Origin: Ruminococcus sp. Phil15
GTDB taxonomy: Bacteria; Bacillota; Clostridia; Oscillospirales; Ruminococcaceae
Assembly: GCA_001940995.1 (NCBI GenBank)
Contig: MSHC01000034.1
Location: 249,476-312,320, forward strand
Reading direction: 5' to 3'
Length of the DNA stretch: 62,845 nt
The stretch's first letter is position 1, and each line of letters opens with the position of its first letter. The notes beneath the pieces were generated by a model. That model worked only from the letters and a program-made list of their open reading frames with translations, was not told the DNA's origin and ran no database searches. Position numbers and translations under genes: made by a program. Below are positions 7,304 to 17,711 of the stretch, one piece after another.

Positions 7304-9364
7304 ATGGAACAGATTAAGATTACAATTAACGGAAAAGAATGCATCTGCAACAAGGATGAGTACATACTCAAGGTTGCTAAAGATAACGGCATAGATATTC
7401 CTAATCTCTGTGACCACGAAAGCGTTGCGGCTTTTGGCGCTTGCGGACTGTGCGCTGTTGAGATTATAGACGATGGCAACGGTAGAAAGCTTCCTAAGCT
7501 TATGAGAGCTTGCGCAACAAAGGCACAGTACGGGTATGTCGTGTCAATAGACTCCGAGAGAGTTATGCGTTCAAGAAAGGTTGCATTAGAGCTACTTATG
7601 AGCGACCACGAAGGCGATTGTCTTGGTCCCTGCAAGCTTAACTGTCCTGCCGGTACCGATGTCCAGAAGTATTTGAAACAGATATCGCAGGGAGATTATC
7701 ACGGCGCAACCCAAACGATAAAGAATGTCATTCCCATACCTGCCTCAATAGGCAGAATTTGCCCACATCCGTGCGAGAGCAACTGTCGCAGAAGATTTGT
7801 TGACCAGCCTCTTTCAATTGCGTTTTTAAAATCCTATGCCGCAGACAAGGATTTGGAAAAGGATACATTCGTGCCTGTCTGCAAGCCTGACAGCGGTAAG
7901 AAAGTCGCAATCGTAGGCGGCGGCCCTGCCGGTCTGACTTCTGCATATTTTCTCAGACGGCATGGACACAGCGTTACTGTCTTTGACTCAATGAAGAAGA
8001 TGGGCGGTATGCTGAGATACGGTATTCCTGCGTACAGACTGCCTAAGAGCGTTCTTGACAGAGAAATTGACGAGATTAGGTCTATCGGAGTGGAGCTTAA
8101 AAATGGTGTTTCACTTGGCAAGGATTTTACTTTACAGCAGTTAAAGGACGAATATGACGCTGTTATACTCGCAGTTGGCGCTTGGAAAAGTATGCAGATG
8201 AGAGTGGCGGGCGAGGATTTGCAGGGAGTTGTCGGAGGAATTGACTTCCTTAGATATATTTCTTCACAGGAATCCGAAATTCCTGATTTAAATGGCAAAA
8301 AGGTTGCAGTCTGCGGCGGCGGTAACACAGCGATGGACGCCTGCAGAACTGCCGTAAGATGCGGCGCTGACGAGGTATATGTAATTTACCGCAGAACAAG
8401 GTCTGAAATGCCTGCCGAGGATATCGAAATCTCGGAAGCTATGGAGGAAGGAGTAACTTTCATGTTCCTCACAAATCCTGCTGAGATAATCGGTAAAGAC
8501 GGTAATGTTTCACAGATTAATCTCCAGGTTATGGAGCTTGGCGAGCCTGATGCAAGCGGCAGACGTTCTCCTGTACCTGTTGAGGGCAAGTTTGAGTATA
8601 TTGATGTTGATATGGTCATTATGGCAATCGGTCAAACACTCAATAATACGGGACTTGACGGAATTGAGCTTACGAGAAAGGGAACAATCAGCGCAGATTC
8701 AGCAACTTTCAGAACATCTGATCAAAATATTTTTGCAGTCGGTGATGCGACAAACAGGGGAGCCGGTATTGCAATTGAAGCTATCGGTGAAGCGAGAAAG
8801 TGTGCAGATGTCGTTGACAGTTATCTTAACGGAAGCATAAAGCCGTACAATGCTCCGTTTGTATCAAAGAGAAACGACGAGGATATCGACTTTACAAAGC
8901 ATGAGAAAAAGCAGAGAATTGAGATGCCTGCAAGACCTGCCGAAGAACGCAGAAGAGATTTTGACGAGGTTAATCTCGGTTTCGATGATGAGGAAAAGGT
9001 AAAATCTGAGGCAAAGCGTTGCCTTGAATGTGGCTGTCACGACTATGATGATTGTAAGCTTATAAAGTATGCAAATTATGTAAATCTAAAAGACATTCGT
9101 TTTGTCGGTAAGAAAAACATATCGCCCGTTGAAAGAAAGCTTGTTACAATCGAGAGAAATCCGAACAAGTGTATACTATGCGGACTCTGCGTAAGAGTGT
9201 GCGACGAGGTTGCACACAAGGGTATTCTGGGATTTGTAGGCAGGGGATTTGGCACTGTTATAAAGCCCGAATTTAGCGCTCCTGACGTAATTGCAGACTG
9301 TAAAAACTGCAATAAGTGCTTTAACGCCTGCCCAACAGGTGCATTAAAGCTTATTGAGTATTGA
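7304..9364 (+). CDS. NfnB/GltD-like FAD-NAD(P) subunit with extra iron-sulfur domains (StnA-type)
   Basis: The ATG at 7304 has GAGGTG nine bases upstream; GTG 7292 is a weaker option. The 686 residues hold an N-terminal [2Fe-2S] ferredoxin (Cys ligands about 36-66), a cysteine-rich linker with CKLNCPAGTDV and GRICPHPCESNCRR typical of GltD/NfnB, two Rossmann folds (VAIVGGGPAGLTSAYFLRR for FAD; VAVCGGGNTAMDACR for NAD(P)), GDATNRGAGIAIEAIGEAR, and C-terminal clusters CILCGLCVRVCDE and CKNCNKCFNACP. With NuoE and NuoF partners it fits the Sporomusa-type Nfn (Stn), which couples NADPH, NADH and ferredoxin. No H-cluster is present, so it is not a hydrogenase catalytic subunit. Confidence 0.85.
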   Translation: MEQIKITINGKECICNKDEYILKVAKDNGIDIPNLCDHESVAAFGACGLCAVEIIDDGNGRKLPKLMRACATKAQYGYVVSIDSERVMRSRKVALELLMSDHEGDCLGPCKLNCPAGTDVQKYLKQISQGDYHGATQTIKNVIPIPASIGRICPHPCESNCRRRFVDQPLSIAFLKSYAADKDLEKDTFVPVCKPDSGKKVAIVGGGPAGLTSAYFLRRHGHSVTVFDSMKKMGGMLRYGIPAYRLPKSVLDREIDEIRSIGVELKNGVSLGKDFTLQQLKDEYDAVILAVGAWKSMQMRVAGEDLQGVVGGIDFLRYISSQESEIPDLNGKKVAVCGGGNTAMDACRTAVRCGADEVYVIYRRTRSEMPAEDIEISEAMEEGVTFMFLTNPAEIIGKDGNVSQINLQVMELGEPDASGRRSPVPVEGKFEYIDVDMVIMAIGQTLNNTGLDGIELTRKGTISADSATFRTSDQNIFAVGDATNRGAGIAIEAIGEARKCADVVDSYLNGSIKPYNAPFVSKRNDEDIDFTKHEKKQRIEMPARPAEERRRDFDEVNLGFDDEEKVKSEAKRCLECGCHDYDDCKLIKYANYVNLKDIRFVGKKNISPVERKLVTIERNPNKCILCGLCVRVCDEVAHKGILGFVGRGFGTVIKPEFSAPDVIADCKNCNKCFNACPTGALKLIEY

Positions 9365-9488
9365 TTTTCAGACGCAACACCGTGCAAAAATTGTACAACT
9401 GTTGCCTGCATATATTACAAAGTGTCAGACGTGAAAGCTCTGTGCGGCGTTGCCTTTGCTTTAGAAATTGACTTTTTTGAAATTTTAC

Positions 9489-9517
9489 TTTACAAATCGG
9501 TAAATATGGAGTATAAT
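9489..9517 (+). promoter_or_regulatory. Promoter of pssA-psd
   Basis: TTTACA (9489-9494) and TATAAT (9512-9517) have a 17-base spacer. The preceding 120 bases after the transhydrogenase operon hold nothing else recognisable. Confidence 0.75.
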
Positions 9518-9565
9518 ATTTAAGGATTATGTATGTACGGGGGGAACCAGTTTAACTGAAATATA

Positions 9566-10198
9566 ATGATTGGATTTTATGATTATACTGTAATTTTGAC
9601 ATATGTCAGCTTGTTTATAGGTGTAACAGGTATTTTCAGCGCCTGTGACGGAAATCTCCAGGAGGCTGTAATCTGCCTTATGCTCTGCGGCTTCTGTGAT
9701 ATGTTCGACGGTAAGATTGCAAGAACAAAAAAGACCAGAACAAAGCAGGAAAAGCGCTTTGGTATCCAGATTGATTCGCTTTGTGACCTTATATGCTTTG
9801 GCGTACTTCCGGCAGTTTTAGGCTATAATATCAATAAGGTAAGTAAGCTATATGGCATCGTAGCCTGTGTATTTGTGCTTGCGGGTCTTATAAGACTTGC
9901 ATACTATAATGTTACAGAGGAAGAAAGACAGGACGAAACCGACGAGAACAGAAAGTATTTTAAGGGACTCCCTATTACTTCGTCTGCACTTATCGTTCCG
10001 CTTGTTTATTGCCTCGCACAGTATGCACCGATTCCGGATTTCTCGCTTTTCTATACAGTTGCTCTCTTTGTAGTTGCAATTGCGTTTATAACACCTGTCA
10101 AAATCAGAAAGCCGCATTCAGTAGGTATGATTTTCATGGCACTTATCGGGCTGGCTGAGTTCTTTATGGTGCTTATAGATTTCACAAAGTTTAACTGA
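9566..10198 (+). CDS. pssA: CDP-diacylglycerol-serine O-phosphatidyltransferase
   Basis: PssA joins CDP-diacylglycerol and serine into phosphatidylserine in the membrane, the first step to phosphatidylethanolamine. The 210-residue product carries the CDP-alcohol phosphotransferase signature: D45, D48, G49, A52, R53, G66, D70 and D74. The gap between R53 and G66 is longer than the classical eight residues. About six hydrophobic segments surround it. The ribosome site is a weak GGGG further upstream, so the start is less certain. psd, which uses the product, follows 18 bases later; the pair is an operon. Confidence 0.92.
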   Translation: MIGFYDYTVILTYVSLFIGVTGIFSACDGNLQEAVICLMLCGFCDMFDGKIARTKKTRTKQEKRFGIQIDSLCDLICFGVLPAVLGYNINKVSKLYGIVACVFVLAGLIRLAYYNVTEEERQDETDENRKYFKGLPITSSALIVPLVYCLAQYAPIPDFSLFYTVALFVVAIAFITPVKIRKPHSVGMIFMALIGLAEFFMVLIDFTKFN

Positions 10199-10216
10199 TA
10201 AATAAGGAGTATTCTG

Positions 10217-11080
10217 ATGACTAACGAAGTGTTCCGCAAAGGTATTGAAATTGATTATAACAACAGCAATCTGTTTTTGAACGCTATGTACAAGACCGCT
10301 GCCGGAAGATTTCTCCTTCAGCCTTTCACCGCTGTGTCGGTTTCAAAGCTTGCAAGACTTTTTCTTAATAGCAGGCTGTCGCTTCCGCTTGTGGACAGAT
10401 ACATAAAGAAATATGACATCGACCTTACTTACTGTGAGAAAAAGAGTTTTTCATCGTTCAATGATTTCTTTACAAGAAAGCTGAAAAGAGAAGCCAGACC
10501 GTTCTCTGATGAGGACAACAAGCTTTGCAGTCCCTGCGATTCAAAGCTTACCGTTTACAAAATTGACGAGGACTCGGTATTTGATATCAAGGATGTGTCA
10601 TATACAGTAGCAGAGCTTCTCCGCAGTAATAAGCTTGCCGAGAAATATAAGAACGGTTGGTGCTTTATCTATCGCTTAGAGCCGAACAATTACCATAGGT
10701 ATGCGTATATTGATAACGGCGTAAAGACTAAGAACTTCTATATCGGCGGTATGCTGCATACCGTCCAGCCTATTGCAATAAACAGAGTCAAGGTGTTCAG
10801 ACAGAACTGCCGTGAGTTTTCGCTTCTCAGAACTGAAAATTTCGGTGACGTAATCCAGATTGAAGTAGGCGCTTTGTTTGTGGGCAAGATTTCCAATCAC
10901 CACGAAAAGGCAAAATTTAAGCGTGGTATGGAAAAGGGAATGTTCGAGTTTGGCGGCTCTACAATAATTCAGCTTTTTGAAGAGGGTAAGGTTTCACCTG
11001 ATTCCGATATACTGATGAACACAATCGACGAAAAAGAAACGCCGATTGTTATGGGTGAAGTTATCGGGTACAAATTATAG
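10217..11080 (+). CDS. psd: Phosphatidylserine decarboxylase proenzyme
   Basis: Psd converts phosphatidylserine to phosphatidylethanolamine. It is made as a proenzyme that cuts itself to create a pyruvoyl group. The 287-residue sequence carries the processing motif as GGST (246-249), a variant of LGST, so Ser248 should become the pyruvoyl. Other family blocks are FFTRKLKREARPF, PCDSKLTVY and a His-rich NYHRYAYIDNG. Length matches the large bacterial form. AAGGAG lies just upstream of the ATG. A strong terminator follows directly. Confidence 0.94.
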   Translation: MTNEVFRKGIEIDYNNSNLFLNAMYKTAAGRFLLQPFTAVSVSKLARLFLNSRLSLPLVDRYIKKYDIDLTYCEKKSFSSFNDFFTRKLKREARPFSDEDNKLCSPCDSKLTVYKIDEDSVFDIKDVSYTVAELLRSNKLAEKYKNGWCFIYRLEPNNYHRYAYIDNGVKTKNFYIGGMLHTVQPIAINRVKVFRQNCREFSLLRTENFGDVIQIEVGALFVGKISNHHEKAKFKRGMEKGMFEFGGSTIIQLFEEGKVSPDSDILMNTIDEKETPIVMGEVIGYKL

Positions 11081-11085
11081 ATTTT

Positions 11086-11111
11086 AAGCCACATTTTTTG
11101 ATGTGGCTTTT
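11086..11111 (+). terminator. Terminator of pssA-psd
   Basis: The stem aagccaca/tgtggctt (11086-11093, 11102-11109) is followed by TT and a weak T tract. It lies six bases past the psd stop. Confidence 0.8.
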
Positions 11112-11173
11112 GCATTATTATATGAAAGACGGAATATACTTTTAATAAGAACACGATTTGAAAGGACAAGACC

Positions 11174-12433
11174 TTGAAGATAAAAAGCATTAAATCTGCA
11201 GCGGTGGTAATATGTATTATGCTTGTTGCGGTTTCTTTGATTATACCTATTGACAACGATTATCGGTATATCGACTATAAAGCTCATCTGTCAGCTACCC
11301 ATTACGATGGATTTTCTGAGCTGAACGACGTACTACGAAAATCTGAGTTTCCCCAAAATGATTATGATGCTGTAAACTATGATAATCCTGTCGGGGTTTG
11401 GATTTCCTACATTGAGCTTGACGAGATGCTCAGAAACAGCACAGAGGATAGCTTTCGAAGCAGCATAAACGAAGCCTTTTCAAATATTAAAAGTCTCGGT
11501 GCAAACACCGTCTACGTCCACGTCAGAGCATTCGGCGACGCATATTATCCGTCATTGTACTATCCTTGGACGTCGGCGTTCGGGGAAAGCGAGCCTTTCG
11601 ATGCGCTTGAAATAATGATTGAGGAGGCTCATGGCTTAGAGCTTTCATTCCACGCATGGATAAACCCCCTTCGATGCTCAAATATTGAAAACACAGATGG
11701 TCAGGAGCTTAACTATAAGCTTTTTGAGTTGTATGATAATATCGGCGAGAAGATTGTAAAGCCTGGAGATAATCCCTATATGTGGTTAAATCCTGCTTAC
11801 GGTGATGTGAGAAATCTCGTATCGGCAGGCTGTGCAGAAATAGCTTCAAGATATGATGTCGACGGAATACATATCGACGACTATTTCTATCCTACGACAG
11901 ATGAAAGCTTTGACGCTGAAGCTTTTAAACAATCCGGACAAGATTCTCTCAGCGACTGGCGAATGAACAATATTTCAAAGCTTGTAATGATGATGAACAT
12001 TGAAATCAAGAAAGCAAATCCGTCGGTCGTTTTTGAAATTTCACCGCAGGGCAATGTGAATAATAACTATGTTCAGATGTTCGCAGATGTAGGAAAATGG
12101 TGCGAAAGTAAGCTTTACTGCGATATTATTATCCCTCAGGTTTATTTTGGATATAACAGCAGCTCACCATACCTTACTACAATTGAAAAGTGGAGTAATA
12201 TGGTTAGCGAGAATGGACCTCAGCTTGTAATAGGTCTTGGGGTTTATAAGATTGCCGAGGAAACCGAGTTCGGAAACACGGAAAACATTATTGCTTCCCA
12301 GATTAATGATGCCTATAAATTGCAGAATGTCTGTGCAGTTGCATTCTATAATTACCGTACATTATTTGACGAAGGTGAGCTAATGGACAGGATGCAGAGC
12401 GAAAGGAAAGCTATAAGCGAAATTTTAAAATAA
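11174..12433 (+). CDS. GHL10 (DUF187) family glycosidase, YngK/DigH-like, membrane-anchored
   Basis: The 419-residue product starts at TTG 11174, with AAAGGA eight bases upstream. One hydrophobic segment (about 9-24) acts as a signal anchor, placing the rest outside the cell. The main domain is a TIM barrel of the glycosyl-hydrolase-like 10 family, with GVWISYIELDEML, NTVYVHVRAFGDAYYPS, FHAWINPLR, the acidic VDGIHIDDYFYP, and IIPQVYFGY. The best studied relative, E. coli DigH, cleaves stripped glycan strands at the septum; a wall role here is inference. No cell-wall-binding domain is attached. Confidence 0.85.
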   Translation: MKIKSIKSAAVVICIMLVAVSLIIPIDNDYRYIDYKAHLSATHYDGFSELNDVLRKSEFPQNDYDAVNYDNPVGVWISYIELDEMLRNSTEDSFRSSINEAFSNIKSLGANTVYVHVRAFGDAYYPSLYYPWTSAFGESEPFDALEIMIEEAHGLELSFHAWINPLRCSNIENTDGQELNYKLFELYDNIGEKIVKPGDNPYMWLNPAYGDVRNLVSAGCAEIASRYDVDGIHIDDYFYPTTDESFDAEAFKQSGQDSLSDWRMNNISKLVMMMNIEIKKANPSVVFEISPQGNVNNNYVQMFADVGKWCESKLYCDIIIPQVYFGYNSSSPYLTTIEKWSNMVSENGPQLVIGLGVYKIAEETEFGNTENIIASQINDAYKLQNVCAVAFYNYRTLFDEGELMDRMQSERKAISEILK

Positions 12434-12447
12434 TACAATTTTATGGG

Positions 12448-12476
12448 TTGAAATTTTCTTTGAAGTATAGTATAAT
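12448..12476 (+). promoter_or_regulatory. Promoter of yajC
   Basis: TTGAAA (12448-12453) and TATAAT (12471-12476) have a 17-base spacer. Confidence 0.75.
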
Positions 12477-12524
12477 AATATGGTACTTTATCGGTAACAT
12501 ACAGCAATTGAAAGGATGTTTAAA

Positions 12525-12842
12525 ATGAATTTTGCAATTTCTATGCTTACCTCCGGAGCAAATTCAAGTATAACAGGCTGGTTTTCAATCATTTGGCTTG
12601 TAATTATTCTTGTTATTTTCTATTTCCTCCTTATCAGACCTCAGAGAAAGAAGGAAAAGGAAGATGCGGCAATGCGTGACAAGCTTGAGGTTGGTGACGA
12701 GATAGTAACAGCAGGCGGTATCGTCGGCATTATCTTCTCAATCAAGGACGACACAGTCGTTGTTGAAACAGGCGGAGACAGAAGTAAAATCAGAGTTATG
12801 AAATGGGCTATCGCTAAGTGCAATACCGAGCACGACGATTAA
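12525..12842 (+). CDS. yajC: Preprotein translocase subunit YajC
   Basis: YajC is a small single-span membrane protein that binds SecDF next to the SecYEG channel. The 105-residue product has a periplasm-side N-terminus, one strong transmembrane helix (about 19-38) and the signature YFLLIRPQRKKEKE. A small beta domain follows (GDEIVTAGGIVGIIFSI). ATG 12525 is preferred over ATG 12516, because AAAGGA overlaps the earlier codon and is eight bases from the later one. The next gene is another small membrane protein. Confidence 0.93.
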   Translation: MNFAISMLTSGANSSITGWFSIIWLVIILVIFYFLLIRPQRKKEKEDAAMRDKLEVGDEIVTAGGIVGIIFSIKDDTVVVETGGDRSKIRVMKWAIAKCNTEHDD

Positions 12843-12924
12843 TTTCTCTAAAGCTGAATAAGAAATGCAGATCCCGAATAGATATATTATACAAAGTGTA
12901 TTTTATATCTAGGAGGGATTTTTT

Positions 12925-13329
12925 TTGTCAAGATATTCAAGACGCCGTAAGCTTTTAAACACTCCTATGGCATATATGTTTATTTCGGTTTTTGTCGGAT
13001 TAGGCACAATACTTATCTGTCTTTTTGGCTTTGCAATGCTTCTTAGCCATATTAACGCACCGCCTGCTCTTGTGTCTGTTATGGCGACGGTATCGCTATG
13101 TATCGGAGGATATTTCGGCGGATATCTGTGTGCAAAAAAGAAACGCAGAAACGGGCTTTTACAAGGTGTTATCTGCGGCGTAGTTATATTTATGGTAATT
13201 CTTGTTATAGGATCTGTATTTGCAAAAGCGGCACTTGGAATTTCCGCAGGCGGAAAGCTTTTGCTTACAATGCTTTTTGGCGCAATCGGCGGAGTTGTAG
13301 GCGTTAATACTAAAAAAAGAAGATACTGA
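12925..13329 (+). CDS. TIGR04086 family membrane protein
   Basis: The 134-residue protein starts at TTG 12925, with AGGAGG eight bases upstream. It has four hydrophobic segments, a very basic N-terminus (RYSRRRK), a basic loop (KKKRRN) after the second helix and Gly-rich packing motifs (GGYFGGYLCAKK, FGAIGGVVG). This matches the TIGR04086/YrzE group found next to yajC in many Clostridia. Function unknown. Likely co-transcribed with yajC. Confidence 0.75.
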   Translation: MSRYSRRRKLLNTPMAYMFISVFVGLGTILICLFGFAMLLSHINAPPALVSVMATVSLCIGGYFGGYLCAKKKRRNGLLQGVICGVVIFMVILVIGSVFAKAALGISAGGKLLLTMLFGAIGGVVGVNTKKRRY

Positions 13330-13378
13330 TTAAAAGACTTAGCATTTAGTCGTGTACCCATATAAAGTATTATAAGCA

Positions 13379-13414
13379 AAATCCAGAGAAGATATCTTTC
13401 TTCTCTGGATTTAT
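13379..13414. terminator. Hairpin between convergent genes
   Basis: aatccagagaa pairs with ttctctggatt (13380-13390, 13401-13411). The T tract is short on the plus strand (ttatta). Its position between the ends of two convergent genes suggests a bidirectional terminator. Confidence 0.6.
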
Positions 13415-13451
13415 TACTATATGACGACAGCATTTAACGGTTTGCCTTTGA

Positions 13452-14324
13452 TTATTTTTTATGATGATTTGATGAGAAGATGTCTGCGACATCAGAAATT
13501 GTTATGTATGCCTTAGGGTCTATGCTGTGAACTATATCACGCATCTTGGTAACTTGAAATCTGTTTACAACAAAGTAAACCAGTGTTTTATCAGCGTCGG
13601 AATATCCGCCCTTTGCGTCGAGTCTTGTTGCACCGGTTTCAAACGACTGGGTAAGGCTTTCGCAAATATCGTCGGGCTTTTCTGTGATAATCATAGCGCA
13701 TTTTGCCCTGTCAAAGCCGTCTACAACGAAGTCAACTGCCTTAAGTCCGACTGCGTAGGTTATAATCGAGTACAGAGGAAGAATCCAGCTGTGGATAATA
13801 AGGCCGCATATTATGTACAGAATAACATTGTATGACATTACGAACGTTCCCACGGTAAGACCAATCTTCTTTGAAAATATGACCGCAAGAACTTCGATAC
13901 CGTCCATAGCACCGTCAAATCGTATTGCAAGACCGCTTCCTACGCCTGAGATTACGCCTCCGAATAATGCGCACAACAGTAAATCATCTCCTGCAAGCGG
14001 AGATGCGATGCTTACGTCTATCGGAAGAATGTCTGTTATCAGCCAGGCTGCAACAGAATATATTGTGATTGTGTAGATAGCGGATATAGTAAATCTTGCA
14101 CCCTGCTTCTTCAGTCCGTACAAAAAGAGCGGAATATTAAGCACAAGCAAAAATATCGAAAGCGTCAGATACTCAGGTGTAATCTGTGCAAGAAACATTG
14201 ACGTTCCTGAAATTCCGCTGTCATAGAGCTTTACAGGTGACAGAAAAACAGTGACTGCAAATGCATTCACTATTCCGGCAATAGTCAGCATAAAGAGATT
14301 TCGTAGCTTTGGTATATTTTTCAT
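13452..14324 (-). CDS. YitT family membrane protein (DUF161/DUF2179)
   Basis: The 290-residue product has five to six transmembrane helices in the first 200 residues, with the YitT pattern (SGISGTSMF, LNIPLFLYGLKKQG, GGVISGVGSGLAIRFDGAMDGIEVLA). A C-terminal soluble DUF2179 domain follows (about 205-285, VYFVVNRFQVTKMRDIVHSIDPKAYITISD). Substrate unknown. The start is ATG at 14324, with GAGGTG nine bases upstream; the earlier GTG lies inside the ribosome site. A leader with a strong hairpin precedes it (see 14391-14493). Confidence 0.86.
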   Translation of the reverse strand: MKNIPKLRNLFMLTIAGIVNAFAVTVFLSPVKLYDSGISGTSMFLAQITPEYLTLSIFLLVLNIPLFLYGLKKQGARFTISAIYTITIYSVAAWLITDILPIDVSIASPLAGDDLLLCALFGGVISGVGSGLAIRFDGAMDGIEVLAVIFSKKIGLTVGTFVMSYNVILYIICGLIIHSWILPLYSIITYAVGLKAVDFVVDGFDRAKCAMIITEKPDDICESLTQSFETGATRLDAKGGYSDADKTLVYFVVNRFQVTKMRDIVHSIDPKAYITISDVADIFSSNHHKK

Positions 14325-14390
14325 TAACGGCTTCACCTCAGTTTAATTATAACATTTTATGTCGTATATATCAAGGCAAATATGTCGATA

Positions 14391-14493
14391 TATTAAAACA
14401 AAAGCAGCCCGACCGGCACGAATGTCAGAAGGGTTGCTTTTGCGTTTTGGTAATTGTACTGAGAGGAGTGGTTCCTTCAGTGTCTTTATTATA
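14391..14493 (-). ncRNA. Candidate leader RNA or small RNA ending in a terminator, upstream of the YitT gene
   Basis: On the minus strand a TATAAT (complement of 14488-14493) preceded by TGC, an extended -10, would start an RNA near 14480. The RNA has a small stem (ctga/tcag, 14459-14480). It then has a 12-bp hairpin whose arms lie at 14431-14442 and 14399-14410, with one G-U pair, followed by TTTTGTTTTAATA: an intrinsic terminator. The YitT start codon is 67 bases further on. No -35 is clear. It could be an attenuated leader or an independent small RNA. I recognise no riboswitch class. Confidence 0.4.
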
Positions 14494-14660
14494 GCACACT
14501 TGTATCTGAATGTTTGTCGAATTTTGTCGAAAAATAAAATTTTTTTTGATTTCTGGAAAAATATCACACTGCAAATTAAGTCAATTTCCCAAAATGCAGA
14601 TACAGGCGTAGAAGCTGTGTTTAATTTAAGCACGAATACAGGTGAAAAGATAAATCATCA

Positions 14661-14689
14661 TTGTAAATCAGCAAATAATATGCTATAAT
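14661..14689 (+). promoter_or_regulatory. Promoter of ligA
   Basis: TTGTAA (14661-14666) and TATAAT (14684-14689) have a 17-base spacer, with TGC before the -10 (extended -10). Confidence 0.75.
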
Positions 14690-14724
14690 AACACTATATT
14701 CATTGATTTGTTTCAGAGGTGTGA

Positions 14725-16707
<1,983 letters not shown>

Positions 16708-17049
16708 CAGATAAAAAGCTTCCTGCAAGGGCAAAGCCACATAAGTAATTTGAAAAACCACTGAAATATAATTTTATTGGTACTGCAAAGATGAGATATA
16801 TTCATCAGACATATGCCCTTGGAACACAGCTTTATGGATAAACAACATTGGATTTGGGTATCGAGGCAGAATGTAAGAAGTCTATATGTATTGTTACGAA
16901 AATACTCTGTGATGACTCTGAATTTTGCATATAGAAAAAGTCACAAAGCTTTGTTATAATAGTTTTAGAGATATATCAGAAAAATGGAATATTGCAAATC
17001 TAAATTTAGAAGGACGGTAAGCTATTACGGAACAGAGGATATTTGATAT
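16708..17049. other. Non-coding stretch after ligA
   Basis: I see no gene, no clear terminator and no well-spaced promoter in these 340 bases. The track is AT-rich, with scattered stops in all frames. Confidence 0.5.
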
Positions 17050-17304
17050 ATGAATGCACAACTGCAAAAAATGAATATGGAATTGCAAGACAAAATTTCT
17101 GCCGAAATAGAAAACAAAAAAACTCAAAGCTGCCGTGAAAGACAGTTGAAATTTATTCGTTCTGAATTACGGATTATAGAAACGAATCCGAATTATATCT
17201 TGTCATTCCCTCGAATAATAATAGATTCTTGGGATCTTGCTGATCCTTTGGGTGCGGAGTTGTTAGAGTTTGAGAGTTTGTTTCAAAAAAGTAAAATGAG
17301 ATGA
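17050..17304 (+). CDS. Small hypothetical protein
   Basis: The product has 84 residues: a helical, Gln/Glu/Lys-rich N-terminal half (possible coiled coil, residues 1-40) and a C-terminal half with NPNYILSFPR and DPLGAELLEFESLF. No ribosome site is convincing before ATG 17050, and I do not recognise the family. It stands alone between ligA and a convergent gene. It may be a real small gene or a remnant. Confidence 0.35.
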   Translation: MNAQLQKMNMELQDKISAEIENKKTQSCRERQLKFIRSELRIIETNPNYILSFPRIIIDSWDLADPLGAELLEFESLFQKSKMR

Positions 17305-17370
17305 TAAATAACGGTATGCCTATATCATAACAAGCAGGAAAGCTGTATTGGCAGCTTCCGCAAATAAAAA

Positions 17371-17401
17371 ACGGTGTAACCCGTTTACTGAATTACACCG
17401 T
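17371..17401 (+). terminator. Hairpin, possible terminator
   Basis: acggtgtaa pairs with ttacaccgt around a 13-base loop. No T tract follows on the plus strand, but an A-rich run precedes it, so it could also serve the minus strand. Confidence 0.4.
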
Positions 17402-17412
17402 ACCACACATAA

Positions 17413-17443
17413 AAAAGCTCCGTACAAATTGTACGGAGCTTTC
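17413..17443 (-). terminator. Terminator of the Cys-rich small gene
   Basis: The stem agctccgtac/gtacggagct is nearly perfect. On the minus strand it is followed by TTTTTT, eight bases past the stop of the gene at 17451. Confidence 0.8.
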
Positions 17444-17450
17444 ATATACT

Positions 17451-17663
17451 TTAGATAATATCGTCTTCCTGATTCGGAAGTGTTAGCTGCTTCTTAGGAA
17501 TACGCTTGATTGGGTCATATTCCCACTTCTTGCAGCTATAGTCACCGGCTACAAGACCCTGCTTTTCGCAAAGCACCTTGTTTCCTTCTTTAGCTCTGTT
17601 TCCGTATACACAGTAAGAGCAGGAAGGTGTAATGTTACTACCAAAATAAGTTTTCTTTGCCAT
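17451..17663 (-). CDS. Conserved small cysteine-rich protein of unknown function
   Basis: The 70-residue product starts at ATG 17663, where AAGGAG lies eight bases upstream; the GTG at 17672 abuts the ribosome site. It has a C-x2-C pair (PSCSYCVYG) and two later cysteines (VLCEKQG, YSCKKWEY), which suggests a four-Cys metal site. Small proteins of this pattern are widespread in Clostridia, without known function. It is a single gene with its own terminator. Confidence 0.65.
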   Translation of the reverse strand: MAKKTYFGSNITPSCSYCVYGNRAKEGNKVLCEKQGLVAGDYSCKKWEYDPIKRIPKKQLTLPNQEDDII

Positions 17664-17711
17664 ATAAGACACTCCTTTTCTAAACTGATATCTGTCTTTA
17701 TAGACATTATA

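Noticed and set aside
4963-9364. NADP-reducing or bifurcating hydrogenase operon
   Set aside because: No H-cluster motif (TSCCP, PCxxKxxE) occurs in any of the three genes. The third subunit is GltD/NfnB-like.
14359-14688. 109-codon plus-strand frame between the YitT gene and ligA
   Set aside because: It runs through the hairpin of the candidate leader RNA and the ligA promoter, has no ribosome site and no recognisable protein.
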